DNA of 64,000 nucleotides from Onchidella celtica (GCA_963931925.1 OZ007582.1:33235730-33299729), one strand, 5' to 3'. Numbered from the stretch's first letter, positions 45,901 through 60,900 are shown. Notes: a model not told the origin generated them from the letters alone. Translations and numbers: made by a program.

Positions 45901-48900
45901 CAAAAAAAGCTGCTCTATTGCCTACATAACTCGCGAATTACACAATGACCTACAAACAATTAAATTAATATACATTTGATCCCGTGGCAAAGTGTGCACA
46001 AAAATAAATGGGTAAAAGGACAGAACAGATTGTCCAGGACTAACACCGACAGTTATTTCTATGCTGTTGTCACCTACAGGCACCAGCAAAACCAGAGCCA
46101 AAGATTACCATCAAAGCGCCTACTACAACAGTTAGGACACCCACACGCTCTGTAACTAGGGCAAGGACAGCCAAGAACAGTGCAACCACCAGCACTGTGG
46201 ACTGTATTAAAACAGAAGCCATTTCCTCTGTGAAAACAGAGGTAGATGTAATTCTGGATATTTCATTTTTTAAATTATTTTTGTTTTCAAATATGCTGAC
46301 AGCTATGACACTCCTGTTCAGTGTCACAAATTCAGTTGTCCCTTCCAAAGAGCGATAAAACCTTCTTTATATGTCCTTTAAGAAAAAAAAAATTGGTGCT
46401 CAGAATAATGTAAGGAAACTTTTGCAGATTGATATCATCATCGTTTTAGCCATGTAATATTTATTCCAAACCTCCCAAAATAGTAAGAAAAAGTAAGCCT
46501 ACCATCAAACTCGATGCAGAGAAAAACGGTGAAATGTGAAGATTCACAAGTATAGATGGCTTGGTCATGAAAAGCAAGGCATATTGCAAAATCATCCCTG
46601 AGCTCCATTATAATGGGACTGGCTGAGGTCCCCGGCCCTGCCCGGGATAAATCGGTTTGAATATTGGTTTCAGTTCTGGGTGGTAATTATGGACCTGCTT
46701 CATCTGGTCTGTTCCTATTTGTTTATTTTATTTTTGTTTGTTTGTTTTTAAATAAGTCTTACTGCTCTGCCTTTGTGAGTTGACACCCTGCACATACAAC
46801 AGCATGATTTGCGCACGGGTTAGTGTGTTTGATAGTGAACACATCGCAGGAAGTGATAACGAAACTTTAAAATGGCGAACAATGACTCGAAATAGATCTA
46901 AATTATGGCGAAACAATAAATTTCCAATAAAAAAAACTACACCAATTAGAGACTTCTATTAAAAACTGTGCACCCTTACATCCATTCTGATGCACCATAT
47001 AAAATTTGAAGTCTGAGTGTTGAGTGGTTCAGAAGCCTTTTGCAACGAAAAATCTCAAGTCCACAAATATATATAGTATAGATGACTGTGAATTGTGAAT
47101 TTTAACCTGTCTTCATACATTAGATTTCAGAAACACAATTTGTTCAGCATTCTTTAATCAAAGTTTTACATTTAAAATACCACACTACGGTATTGAAATA
47201 TTCTATTGTGAATATGCTTATTTCTGCCACTGAAGGTGGAGGACATTCCTACAGTCATCCAGCCGGGGAAAGCTTTCCCTCAGGACTTGTTACCTCCTCT
47301 GTCACTGGGCTCTACTGCACCAGCTGCTCTTCATGTTGGCAGTCCAGAGAAAAGTCACACCAGTGTTGCTTCAGAATCAGACCCTGGACTCTCCACTGAT
47401 CTTGATGTGATCCCACTTCCACTAAAGGTATGTATTTGTAAAGCTTGATATCTTCCATCTGTACAGGACAAATAAATATATGTGGGTCATTATGATTTAG
47501 TGGAGATCTAATCGTGACTGAAATATATCAGTGCCAATCGATTCGGACAAAAATGTGATATATTTTTATTGTAAACGCTCACCCTGCGCGCGGCAGCTTA
47601 AAGCCCGCTGTCCGGTCAGTGACCTTACTCACGGAGAATCTTATCTGGATCACTGACCACATTTTACTGCTGTCCACGTGGTTCGGCTTGTATTTGATTG
47701 GTATGAAAACATTCCCTGCTATGCCTTGTCATGCTTGATAATGAATTAACCAGCAAAACATTAGTCTGTCAGTCTCTAACCAATGATCTGACTTATGATA
47801 CCAGACTGACAGCTGTAGTTTTCGTGAGAATGAAGCATGATATCTGGCCACGCCCTTCCAAGCCTTAAACAAATGGTTTCATCCTGGCTGATACATACTA
47901 ATAAACCAATGTGGGCATTTGGGGCAAAGATCATTTCAGAGCTTGTTTCTGATTGGTTCTTACATACAGACAACTCCAGATGGTGGTCAGCTTGTGAGAA
48001 AATGAGATAATATTGCAAATTTGTTGAGCAACAGTTTGCCTGTCGATGTTACATCTTTTGATAGTGTGGGGAGAGCCTTTGAAAGCTTAGTCTTTGTGAT
48101 TCCGACTAGTGGTTCACTGGTTAATATGTCCCTGTCACAATGCCCATTGATTTAGAAGAGATACAGTGAGCAATAAGGCGATAGTTACGTCTCAAAAAGG
48201 TCAGTGACCCGACGTGTGAAAATACGGCTTGCGCGTGGCGCGGTCAGCTTGACCATGCCGTATTGGTATGCCTGTGCAGAGTGAATACATGGAAAGTCAA
48301 TGCCGTATAGGTACGCCCATCGCAAGATGAGGGTTAAGCTGTCCAAAATAATTTTTGGCCTGTGCCCGAACCTTGCACCCTTGAGCATGTCACACGGGTC
48401 AAAACCACAAAATAATTCCTTGGTTACTTTAATATCATGTATGCGTAACTGTTTAATTAGTACCTTTGTCAAAGGTAGAAAGATAACGTTTATATTGCTA
48501 CAAAGATATGTTTGTGGAGCATCACCTGGCAGCTTCCTAAAGAGAAGTGAGAAAGGCAAAAAATGAAATTATCCAAAGAGATAGTACAGTTCTGTGCCTT
48601 AAGTGCACAAAGTTCTGAGAAACGCAAGCAAGAATACTGCAATAATACTACTATTGTCATGTACATATGTGGCATTTGAAAGATCCCTGTGAAAATTATT
48701 TTAGCGCTTACCATTTGCTGTTTGCCTGTCCCACAGTTGGAAATGTCTGCCATTCAGATCCCACCTCCCATTAAAACTGAAGATGTACCCCTCCCACCTG
48801 GCAAACCCAGGGCTTCTGACAGTCAGGAAGATGCGGTATGTGATAGGGTCTTTTTATTTGTTTTCTTTTTGTTGGTTTCTGTGAGGGGGGAGAAGAAAAT

Positions 48901-51900
48901 TTCTATACATTAGAGCAGACAGGGCAACTTTTTCATAGTATGGGCTGGAAGTGGAATATGTGAGGGTGCAGAAGGCTGGATAGTTTCACCTCATATTAAA
49001 CCCCTTCTATGAATGACAAAACGATATGTCCTTAGTGGTTCAGTTTTAAAGAAGAATTTTATATTTGATTTGTGAGATGAAGGTTATTTTTTTAATTTGT
49101 TAGCGATTGCAGTACAAATTAATTCTCAGTCACCTTGGGGTTTGGCCAAATGTGCTTGGCTGGCCGGATCCAGTCTATGGATTACATGTGCCCAGGTCTG
49201 CATCAGAGTTACAAGGTTTGCATAAATGAAATTTCAATCTCAATCAGTTACTTTATTGAGTATAGAAAATGGATGCAAGTTTCAGTACAAACTTTTAGAG
49301 AATATGCTACTTCAGTTTTGTTTATTGTATTTCTTACCTTGTCATTCTGTGGGGTTAAACATAGATATAACAACTGTCTCTCTTCCATTCTTCCCAGAGT
49401 ATTGTAGAAGATTTGAAAGGCATCTTATTACCTATAGAACTACCTCCTGAGAAAAGGTAAGTGAAATTTGTATGCCATACATGAATTATACCCCTAGAGA
49501 TTAGAGATGTAAACAGATGGAATAGTTTCTTATACTAATGTGTGAAGTTTGATGGCTATTCAGCTTATAGTTTAGAAGAATCGACTAGTGCATCATTTTC
49601 TTATTGATATATATAATATAATTATAATTCACAAATGCTCCACCTTTGACCGCAAAAGGCTTTTTTATTAGGCCACCTACAGTAACCAAATTTTGCATGT
49701 AGGTTTCAAATACTGTGGAGGGTGCACCGAAGTTTGGATTTTTTTATTGGTTTTGTTTTTCATATTTTTTTTAAGTTTGCTTTATGTCATTGACTGCTGG
49801 CCTCCAATGTCTTTTTTTTTCCACAAGCACATGACCCATGGCGTGAACACTCCATGCCTGCTAATGTAAACGACTCGTGGCTAAGTCAGAGGACAGGAAT
49901 ATCTTTGCTAGAGAGAGTAGAAACTGACGGGGTGGGACAGTGGTTGGGAGGTCTGTGCGGAGCACGACTTTTATGGTTGTTCATTACAAAGGATGCATAT
50001 TCAATTGTTTATTTGTGCTGATATTTGTATACGAAAAACTGCATCTTCAGACACTAAACTGCCATGTTTATTATTATTATTTTTTTTTTTTTGTGTGTGC
50101 GTGCTTTTTCTGTCCCACACACTTAGATATGTTGCTATAGAGCTTTTTTTTTATCAATAGAGAAGAAAACAGATTGTTGACATCTACTCCCCAGCAGTAA
50201 AGAAAATGTGGAACTTGGAAAGAGCAGTGTAAGTTTTTCCTTCAGCAAGACAGCAAGCAAAGTGAGTGCTACATCATCTGCTTTTAATCAAGAGGAACCT
50301 GACAATGTGGAGCTCCCTCCACCAAGACCTCTAACTTTGATGGACAGTATAGAAGTGGAGAAAAAAGCTATGAATCTTAGGTGAGAGTGCCCAAAAAAAG
50401 AACATTGTCTTTAAGTTATTTAGAAAACAGTAGTACAGTTGACATCACATGGCTTGAAGTCAGTTAACCCTCAATCTTCTTTGGTTTTTATGGCATATTT
50501 ATGGAAACTGAATGTTGCCGACAGATAAAGAGCCCTATTTCTTTTTCTATTTAAGATAGAGTAGCAAGTTATATATCAATGGATTCAGAATTGAATTAGC
50601 TGCCATTTTATGATAGTTTTGACTAATTATAATGACAATAAAAAGATCTGGGGTCCAAATTTTATGGAAAAAAAAAATTGAAAAGTACATAAATTTACAA
50701 CCACAATGGACACTGTGATAGAAGAAAAAAAAAGTATTTGAAGGAAACTGAAAAACTTTATTATCTTAACAAACTACATCCAATTTTACAACATATATCC
50801 AAATTTCAAGACATTCTGTCAGTAAATGACTGAAATATTAAAAAAATTGAAATTCATATATGTGAACTATTTGTGCCGAGAACTGCCACAAACCACAACG
50901 GAAAAAGTTGTACAACTTGTCATGTTATATAAATATTTTGTTATTCATTTGAATTTTATACAGGGAAACAACCTTAATTTTAAACAGAATCAGGATTAAC
51001 TTCATCATGTACAGACAAACATCTGAGGCTTATATTCAATGATGAATATGTATAAAATTATATTGTGGTAGTCTACAAGACAGTTCCGTGTGTCATGCAG
51101 ACACAGAAAAACATTACAAGTTCTGCAGAAGTATCTGCTTTTCTGTTCAACATGTAATTTATCATAACATAGCTTACAGTTCTTTCTCTGAGAAGTTGGA
51201 ACAATACCAGGAATAATTGGGTGATTAGTAAAAATCTTTGGTTTTGAGTCTGTTGGAACATCTGCAAAGTCGTCAATTTTCCCGAGTTGCCTGATTAGTT
51301 CTTCTGTAAATGCAAGCTGATTAAACTTGTTACTTCTATCTAGTTCTTTCAAATCAGGGTTTTGCTTTCTCCAGTCCTGAAACAAAATATAACTATTTAC
51401 TCTGGCAATATCTAGAAAATGAAAAAACAATGTCTTCCAATATTTATTTGTCTTACGTAACATGTTGTATTTGGTTAGTAATTGGTCACTTTTATCAACT
51501 CCACCCATATGCATATTATAATCTGTTATGACTTTAGGTTGTCTAAGTTCCAAAGTTTGAAAAGCTTCATTTGTTTTAGTTCTCCTATTAGCCATACAAA
51601 ATTCATTTGCCCCATGCATGGTAGAAATCACAGACACAGTTTTATTGTCCTTCCACTGAAGTGCTAAAATATTCCCTTGTCTACACCATCTCATTGCCCC
51701 TCTCTCATTCTGTTTCTCCCACTGTTTCACATTTTTCAATTCTGCTGGAAATCCCCTCCTATTGGAAATAATAGTACCACAAGCTAAAATCCCTTTCTTC
51801 AACAGATCAAGAAACAAATGAATGCTTGAATAAAAATTATCAACAAAAAGACGGTAACCCTTATTGCCACGAGCTAAAAGAAATTTCAAGAGATCCATAA

Positions 51901-54900
51901 CAACTTCATAGGCTAAACCATTTCCAATAACTTTCCCAGACCCTGTCTTTCCCAAATAAACCTCAAAATTGTAAGTGTAACCAGACAAAGAATCTGCTAA
52001 AACCCAAAGCTTCATGCCCCACTTAGTAGGCTTGTCACGTATATATTGCCTAAATGAAAACCTTCCTTTATTTTTTACCATCCTCTCATCAACAGAAATA
52101 TTCAAACCTGGCTGATAAAGATTCATGCATTTTCTCCTCATAATATCAAACAAAAAACGAACTTTACATAACTTGTCTCCTTGTTTCTCAGTTTTTCTGT
52201 CGGATACTTTCAAAAAACACATAATTTGTTGAAATCGAAATCTTGTCATAAATGATCGCGCCCAAAGGCCATTGAATAGACTCTTTTTACTCCAATACAT
52301 TTCTACCCCTGGTACTTGAATCATTCCCATGTACATAAGCAGTCCAATAAAACGATAAAACTCTTCTTCTTCTAGAGGAACCCAGCCTTTGTACATGCTG
52401 ACTTTTGTCGGTCCCACCTCCCTGGCGTTCTCATTTGTCCATGAACATAATTGCTGCACAACACATGATGAAAAAAACAGCTGGAAAATAGTGAATGGTG
52501 TCAGGTACTTTCTTCTGGACCCTCTTGTCATGGAATCGGGGAAGTGGGCTCCGGGTGGTCGTTCAGGGTTAAAGTTTGGGACGGACGTCCTAGACCAGTT
52601 GTCATAGTCTCCAAAGCTATATATGAGGAATAGAAAAAGAAACAAAAATGTGTTACAAGAATCATTTATACCCAAACCTAATAATAAAAAATTAATAGAA
52701 ATAATGTGTAGCAATATAATACAATATACCTAAAATTATGTTGAAATCTAGCTCTAGAAGATCATAATAGTAGATACAAGAAGCCACTGACAAGAGATGG
52801 TAACCACAGTAAACAAAACATAGGCCTTGGTTACTAGGTGCAGTACGTGGAAAGTTGTAATCAGCCTGAACAAATAAAAAAGCAGATCAAAGCCTAAATC
52901 CTGACTGGCTGCTGCTCAGCAATGATTGAAGGAGCCAACTACAATAAATATAATTACCTGTGATACCTGTAATTAGATCTAGATCCAAAATGTTTGTGTT
53001 ATGATTACATAGGCTAAAGAAGAAAAAACCTTCACCTTCGTTCTCGTATGTTCCGGCCGGTTGATGGGGCTTCATTCTCATCAGAGCTGGAATCTGAGAC
53101 GTCTTCTTCATCCCAGACTTCATCCTCGCTTGACTCATATTCAATTTCTTCATCGGAAAGATTGTTTGAAGCCATTTTATTGCGCTTTGTTGACAATGAT
53201 GGTAACTCAGCAGTAGATAAAAATCCAAGATGGCGGCGGAACCGAAGAGACGCGATCGTCTTATTTCTCTTTCTTTCTATTCACTTAAAAGGCTTCGTTT
53301 TATAATTTTTTCACCTGTTTTCATTAAAAACCAGTTTCGCCTTTCAAAACAAACGATTTTCAAGCAGTTTTGAACAGTTTTTCATTAAAATAATGAGGGA
53401 TACAAGCGTCGATCACCGGTGATCGAAATCTTTGGTAAAAGAAGATTGAGAGTTAACATGATCTTCTTTTAGGTTGATGCTAATACTTGATCCCTTCCCT
53501 AATGCCCCGTTTCTACAAAAAATTGATGTTTATGTTGACACTGACATATTAGACTTGACTCATGTGTCGATGTCATTGTGAAGACCGACAGATAGAAACA
53601 AAACGTAAAACTCGATTTTCCCGGTCTATCAAATGACGCTAGGACATCGAGCCAACATCGTACTGATTTTTTCTCCAATGCCCAGTATGTTGTATTAAAA
53701 TCAGACAAGGTAAAGCATTAGTGATCTGCAGCGTCCATGAGGATAAATCACAGCCATGCACACCATCCTGTATAAACAGCAGTTCCTTTGTTCCTTTTAC
53801 TTTCCATGAGTTTCTGCCATCAGTTGCATTTGTGCCATGATTGTGTGAGGATGGCCACGAGGAAATAAAAAATTATGACATTTAAATGAAAAATTGAGCT
53901 AACTCTGGGAAATAGCAGAAAATTGTTGCTGAAGAGTTCAGGTTGCCAGCGAACAATGCATCCACTATTGTAATATTGTGAAGAAGAAAGAGACACATCC
54001 AAACAGGAATAACGAAGAGCAAGACATGAAATTTTTACAACAGCCCCAGCACACCTGACACCCATATGAAACATCCCCACCCACCAGCACCACCATCTAA
54101 GTCACATACAAGTGCATGCTGAAACTTTTTTTTAAAGGGGTAGCTCATAAATGCTTATGTCGATTTGTCAGATTAGTCAGTGTTAGCAATAATGTCCCAC
54201 GGACATTGACTGGAGCGAAGTCGACTGTGATCATATTTCCACAAACGCCATTGTGTGCTTGTTTGCTGATCGTCTGTTGGGTGTGAGATACTCAAAACTA
54301 TCCAGTTGTGCTGTTTATGTACATCATCATTGATGAATACTGTGTATCTCGTTTTGCAAGTTTGTAACAGAGCATTGGGCAGGTTTTATCAGAGCTACCA
54401 CCCACTCCGATTTTTCTTGAAAAACGGGCGTAATTCCAATTTTCCAATTAGCAAGGCCGGTATTCCGATTTTTTGTCACTTCCAGCAATAGGCTTTTTTT
54501 TTTTTTTTTTCCTGTTTTCGTTCTTCCAGGTTCTAATTTTTAATTGTCACCTCACCTGTCACCTGTCGGCTTCATCGTCATCGATGTTAGCTGCTACAGT
54601 GGATTGTCACAAATCCCAGACTGGGAGATGTAATAGTTTATGACAGGACGACAATCACGAACAAACAAGTTTAACACTTAACAAAACAACCCATCAGACT
54701 CACACATTTATTAAACATAATTATACATATAATAGCGCAATTACATACATTATATTATTGAAATGAACTGCCGTACAACGGCCTTATTCTCACACACACT
54801 CTCCCTCGGATCCACAATCCGGCAGTTACTCCTAAAGGCACTTCGGCCTCAGCCTCTCCCCTCAGGGTCTTAATAGCACATTAATAATTCACTGGCACCG

Positions 54901-57900
54901 CAGTCTCTCAATATCGCCTTCCTATTGTCCTACACCTTAGCACTCCCCTAGCACCTCAGCAGGGCAATAACACATTATTATTTCCATAGCCATCAACATG
55001 GCAACAACATAGTATCAGTTCACTAGCCTATCAACATGGCAACAATATAGTATCTCATTCACTCTCATATCTACGTCCCTGTCCGTGGCCTGACTGCCAC
55101 GACTTTATGTGCCTCTACTGTCCTGCACTGACAGCCTCACTTCTGGCCTATGTGCGGCCTCCGGCCCTATGCTGGCCTATCACTTGTGCTCATCGAGGTG
55201 GCTCTTCGGCCCGTCCCCGACACCAGTCATTACTGGAAAGACTCTTTCACTAGTCTTCTCGACTGCTCCCTTTATGTCCGCCCGATGGGCTCTTATTCAC
55301 AGGTCCGCTCCGTCGGACCTTCTAACTTGCAGTGATAGTAATACCGCGCTTTCGCCTCATTCAGACCCCCCCCACTACTCACAACAGCACGCTTAACTTG
55401 CTGTCTACTGTGAGCCCTTCTTACTCTACACCCGCTCTGTAGCAATCCCCCTAATTGCACTCACTCCACTCGTGACACAATCCTGTCCTTAGCTTTCCTA
55501 GTTAGTTCACTTATTTCCAGCTGGCTGACTTTCTTGATGTTATCGTGATATGTAATGGGTGGTCTTCCTTGTTTTCTCTTTGTTTCTGTCTTTCCTTGAA
55601 GGATTGATATCATAAGGGCCGTGCTTTTGTTTCGGGCCGCGTGGCCGATGTATGCAAGTCTTCTTTTATTTATTTCAGGTGTTATTCTTCTGGTGGTGCC
55701 AAGCTGTTCTAAGATGCTTGTATTTGTTCTCCTTTCTGTCCAACTTATTCTGAGTGGCCTTCTGTAAAGCCACATTTCAGCTGCCTCCAATCTTGTTATG
55801 TCTGCCTTTTTGAGTGTCCAGGCTTCACAACCATATAGTAGGACTGGCCAGATCAAGCACTTAAGTATGTTCACTTTGAGGTCCGTTGGTGTGCCTCTAT
55901 CCTTCCAAATGTTGTTTAGTTGAACCATTTTGTGTTTTGCCATTCCTATCCTTGTTTTTATGTCCTTTGAGCAGCTTCCATCTTGCGATTTATGTGATCC
56001 TAGGTATTTGAAATCAGTCACTTTTTCTAGTGCTGTTTTGTTTACTAGTATCTCCTGGTGTTCATGGTGCCCTGTTCCAGTATGCATGACTTTCATTTTC
56101 TTAGCATTTAGGTGTAGGCCTGCTGTCTTGCCCGCTTCATCCACTCTGTGCAACACTCTTTTCATGCTGGTGATGTTATCTGACATAAGAGCTGTGTCAT
56201 CAGCGTAGCGAAGGTTTGTGATGTTTCGGCCTCCGATCTTTATTCCCATATCTTCTATGTCTGCGTTTCTCATGATCTGCTCAGTATAAATATTGAAAAG
56301 ATGAGGTGAAAGTATGCAACCCTGTCTGACTCCTTTCTCGATGTTGAAATATGGACAGTTCTCATTGTTCCATCTAATCGTTGCCTTTTGTTCGTGGTAT
56401 AGTGCAGCGATGAGGTTCACAAGGTGTTTCGGGAATCCCATCTTAATCATTATATCGAACAGGTGATGGTGCCTAACGCTGTCGAACGCTTTGCTGTAGT
56501 CTATGAACGTGATGAAGGCTTCGTTTCCATTGCTTCTTATCTGTTCAATCATTATTTGTAGTATGAAGAGCATGTCAGCGGTTCCTCTGTTGGTCCTGTA
56601 ACCAGCTTGACATTCTGATAGTTCCTCTTCTACCTTAGATTTCATTCTGTTGAGTATGATGATGAGCAGGATTTTGCTGGTGTGACTGATGAGGGCGATG
56701 GTTCTATAATTTCCAGTCTTTGACATTGCCGCTTTTGTATAGCATGACGAATTCTTGTAGCTTCCAGTCTGTTGGCCATTCATTTGTCTGCCAAATTTTG
56801 CAGATCATTTGGTGGAGTGCTTTTATTCCTGATTCGCTGGTATGTTTCAGGAGTTCACCTGGTATGTTGTCTAATCCAGGAGATTTTCCATTCTTTATTT
56901 GATTTATTGCAGCCTGTACTTCCTCCAAGAGAGGTTCTGGTTCTTTATCTATCTGTTGTGAGTCTGGTTGTTGGAGGTCCCTCGGGTCTGGTCTGATGTT
57001 GTCCGCAAACAGCATCTTGCCGTATTCGTGCCATCTTGAGAGCACATCTTTTGTGTTTGTCAGTGTTGTGCCTTCTTTGTTGTTCAGACTCAAGTTCTGT
57101 GGTTGGAAATCCCTCTTTTTTACTTTTCTTATTTGTTCAAACATTTCTTTTGACTTTCTTTGTGTATTACATTCTGTTATGTTTGCACACTCTCTTTCTA
57201 ACCATGCATTCTTGTCTCTTCTGATCTTTGTTTGGATTTCCTTCTTCAGTGCATGATATTCATCTTGTTTACTAAGTTTTCTGGCTTTGCTCTTTCTTTT
57301 TGCAAGCTCTATCACTTCTTCACTGATGTATGGTTTGGGAGTTTTCCTCGTTCTTTTCCCGAGTTTCGATTCAGCTGTTTCACTCCAAATTCTTTTCATG
57401 TCTTTCCACAGTGTATCTGGGTGTCTTTCTTCAGCTGACCACTCCTTGAGTAATGCTGAGAAACGGTTTTCTGTTTCGATCTGAAAAGCATTGCTGATTT
57501 CAGGGTCTTTCAGTTTGTCCGTGTCAAATCTGGTGGTGGGTTTTGGCTTGCTCTTCCTATAGGCTTTCAATCTCAGCTTTGCTGTCACTAAAATGTGGTC
57601 AGTGTCACAGTCTGCCCCTGGCCTTGTCTTTGAGTTGAGCACAGTTGTTTTCCAGTTTTTGTCAATCAGGATGTAATCAATCTGGTTTCGGAGATTGCCT
57701 CCAGGGTTTATCCATGTGTATCTTCTTCGCATCGGGTGTTTAAAGAGAGTATTCGTGATGCTCATTTCATTTGCATGGCAGAAAGATGCTAACATGTCTC
57801 CTCGGTCGTTTCGTTCTCCTAATCCATAGGGTCCTATCCCACATTCCAGATCCTCACCCTCTCCCACTTTGGCATTGAAATCTCCCATGATTATGCATAT

Positions 57901-60900
57901 TTCTCTGCTTGGGATTTTGTCTGTTACTGATTGTAGGTCATTATAGAACAGCTCTATTTCTTCTTCTGTGCTCGCAGATGTGGGGGCGTATACTTGTATG
58001 ATGTTCAGGGGCACGGGTTGGGTGTCAAGTTTCACAGTGACAATTCTATCACTTATAGCGTCATGGATAATTGCAACACCATTCATGCCGCGTTTGTTTC
58101 CGCTGTATACGATGGTGTGATCTTCTGTCCTGAATAGGCCCTGTTTGTCCCATCGTACTTCACTCAGTCCAGTGATGTTCATGCTGAGTTCCTTCAGCTC
58201 CTCTAACAGGAGTGTAAGTTTTCCCATTTGTTTCATGGTCCTAACATTCCAGGTGCCGATGTTGATGACACTTTTGCTTTTTCTTTTCTTTGAATAGGAG
58301 TATCTACACCTCTGTTTCTTGCACTCACTGTCAGATACGCCAGTATCGTCATCACGGGTGCCTTCTGCAGTTGTGGATTCTCCCTCCCCAGTCGTTTTTG
58401 AGTCCTGACCCTCCCTGGGGGACTCAGAGGACACAGAACTATAACTTTCTTTCCCTTTGTGTGACATTTCATTGTAGTTTTTGGCAAGAAATTCTTCCAG
58501 TGGTCTGCCATTGCTTTCTGAAAGCGCAGTGTGCACATACTGTGCATTGGTCCCGGCCATTGTTTCAAAAAACGGAATCCTCTGCCCACAACCACGAGAG
58601 ACAAAAGCCGTGCCCAAAGATCCTTCGGTCGCCTTCCGTCCTCATCCATCCCCTGCTGCCAGGATTTCACCAGAGCCCTGTTAGCCAGCGACGTTTCGGG
58701 GTGACCCGGGATGGCCTCCACGGCTAGCGTAGCGCCTAAGTGACACACGGTCACACCGTACTTCGCCCGAACCCAGCAATCCCCTACTTTGTCCTGTTTC
58801 CACCTCCCGGGACGAGGACCCAGGGTTGGGCTTAATTGTAACGTTTACAAAATGTGCGGAATCGGAATATTGCGATCATTTTATGAATAAACCGGAAGTG
58901 AGTTTTACTTTCTTATCGCTTGTTTTGCACCGATCGGGAATTTGATCACTTGCTACACGCATTGTTTACATTCTTTTTACCGTTCCGCATGGCAATGATT
59001 CCGAAACTAATTGCATAGATGTATCTATTCGCCCTCACTTAAGTCTAAGTGTTATATTTGGTTGCGACTGCAATGGAAGGAGGAATCAGTTCTAAACCTA
59101 GCTAGATGTATTCTTTTCCTTTAGATTTAAGCTTAACCAGATATCGCCTAAGTCTAAATCTAGGTGATTTACTTGGCAGCTACAATGACAGATGCTGGAA
59201 TGGGACCTAGCAAGATCTGTGGAATGACATATTAAGACTAAAATAATTTATTCGGCAGCGATTGTGATGGAAGGAAGAATCAATTTTAAACTTGTCTTTT
59301 ACCTAGATTTCTTAAATCCAAGCCATGAACATGGAGAAAGTTGACGTTGCATGGGCACGAACAGCCAAATTAAAACATGAGATTGGGAGTGGGAAAACGC
59401 TCCTCAGCACAGAATAGGCAAAAATTATGCATGGCACTTGTGCATTTTGGCACTCAAATCCCAACATGTCAAGGCAGCTCTTGTCTGACATAATTGTAGG
59501 AAAAACACAGCTCCAGAGCAAAAACAAGTTTGGTACAGTACCTTTTTGGAGAGGATTCTTTTTCAGGTTTGACCAAGAAGATCAAGACAAAGGGTGGATA
59601 ATAAGATATGGTTGAAATGAACTGTTAGTAGTGCAAGTTTTTCAAGATGATTTTCAACTTAATCCTTTGTGACCAACCAAAAAAAACAGCATAAAAATAT
59701 AAGTTTAGAACTGGTCCCATTTAACAGGCAGTTAAGTGAAAAAATTCAAATTTCACCAAAGACCATGAAACTATGATCAAAACAGTCGTTTTGATCCACT
59801 GATTACAAATCCTTTTGAATTTTTTAAATATCTCTATTTGTTGCAAAGGTTTGATTTTTTTTCTGTATTTATTTCCGGCTTAATTTTAGCACTAACGGCT
59901 GTGACAGGATGGGGCGAACGCCGCTGACCCTCGGCAGGGGACGCTACCCACAATTTCTATGTTATCGGATACAAACTAACACCGTTCAATGCATTTTTGT
60001 GCGAAGCCCAGCGCCTTATTGCTTGCTTAAATAAACTGAATATTTACCATATTCGGGAGAAAAGGTCATTAAGAACATCTAAGTGAAGTTTCAAAAACAT
60101 AAGTAGATTGTATGCCCTCACAGATTCAAAATTTACCTCATTTTTTTAATCAGAATATCTCTGGAACTATCGAATTGACACAAACTTGGAGAACGCCATT
60201 TTGAAGAGTGTTCATTCCCCTTTAAAAATATGCATCAGAAGTGCCGACAAGTTGATGTTAATGAAACAAAACGGACGGTTTTCGAGATCATGGGAATGCG
60301 CAAAAGTCACGGGCGGTCACAGTTGGCAACGGGCAAAAAAGACTGCTGCGCGAGCCTATTGGAGCGTCACTGAACTGCCTACATTTAATTTTTATAGTCG
60401 TTCACACCAATTCAGATTTTTTCCCCCAGATTCAGATGTTTGTTTTTGTAGGGTGGCATCTGTTTTATTATAATCTATAGAAATGTAAAGAATAAAAACA
60501 GACTAGAAAATAAAACAAAAAAAGTATGTTTATTTGGGTTCCTTTTTAACCCCATACCATGCATTAGTTTAACTGTGATACAAACTGCACACTGTTGTTT
60601 TCTAGTTAAGCTTTTGATTCAAACAAATTGTATTCGAAGAACAGAAACATTTGGTCTGGGTCTATTGTGATTGTAAGACTGTGGTTATTTTCTTTGTCTT
60701 CTCTAGCTCTGGAGATGTTGGTAGTATAACTGAATCTGCTCCAACACCATCTCAATTAGCCCCCAATTCTTCTGCCAATGCAGGCAATCCACGTTTGCTG
60801 GAAAATTTTGTCAAGGTCAAACTAGTCAAGGATCCAAATGAGGAAATTGACTGGCCATCAGAAACTATTAAATACACAAAGACAGCACCATCAATACACT

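Larger units (their letters stand above)
44525..50194 (+). other. Introns 2-7 of the GPATCH8-like gene
   Basis: Six introns of about 0.5-1.3 kb. The one at 47428-48736 has a GC-richer stretch with GGTCAGTGACC words near 47609-47623 and 48198-48213 and a single piggyBac-like end (TTAACCCTCATCTTGCG on the minus strand near 48336). No partner end was found, so no element is called. Confidence 0.4.
54494..58830 (-). mobile_element. RTE-type LINE with a solo LTR near its 3' end
   Basis: Minus-strand non-LTR retrotransposon of about 3.5 kb of its own sequence. The 3' end is a 19-bp tail of A (plus-strand T run at 54494-54512). After the solo LTR at 54605-55477 the last codons resume ([13 protein letters not shown] and stop, near 54560-54604). 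Apurinic endonuclease then reverse transcriptase, no RNase H. The 5' end is placed near 58830 by loss of structure and is uncertain. No target duplication was found. RTE clade is inferred from the endonuclease plus short 3' UTR layout. Confidence 0.8.
50381..60706 (+). other. 10.3 kb intron of the GPATCH8-like gene, full of insertions
   Basis: Contains a piggyBac (50468-53452) and an RTE-type LINE with a solo LTR inside (54494-58830), together about 7.3 kb. Both code against the gene. Bases 53457-54493 and 58831-60706 hold no recognised feature. Confidence 0.6.

Noticed and set aside
48320-48345. piggyBac-like end TTAACCCTCATCTTGCG on the minus strand
   Set aside because: No inverted partner was found within a few kb.
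50158-50194. Earlier acceptor for exon 8 of the GPATCH8-like gene
   Set aside because: Using the AG at 50160 brings a stop codon after a few residues, while the AG at 50194 keeps the frame.
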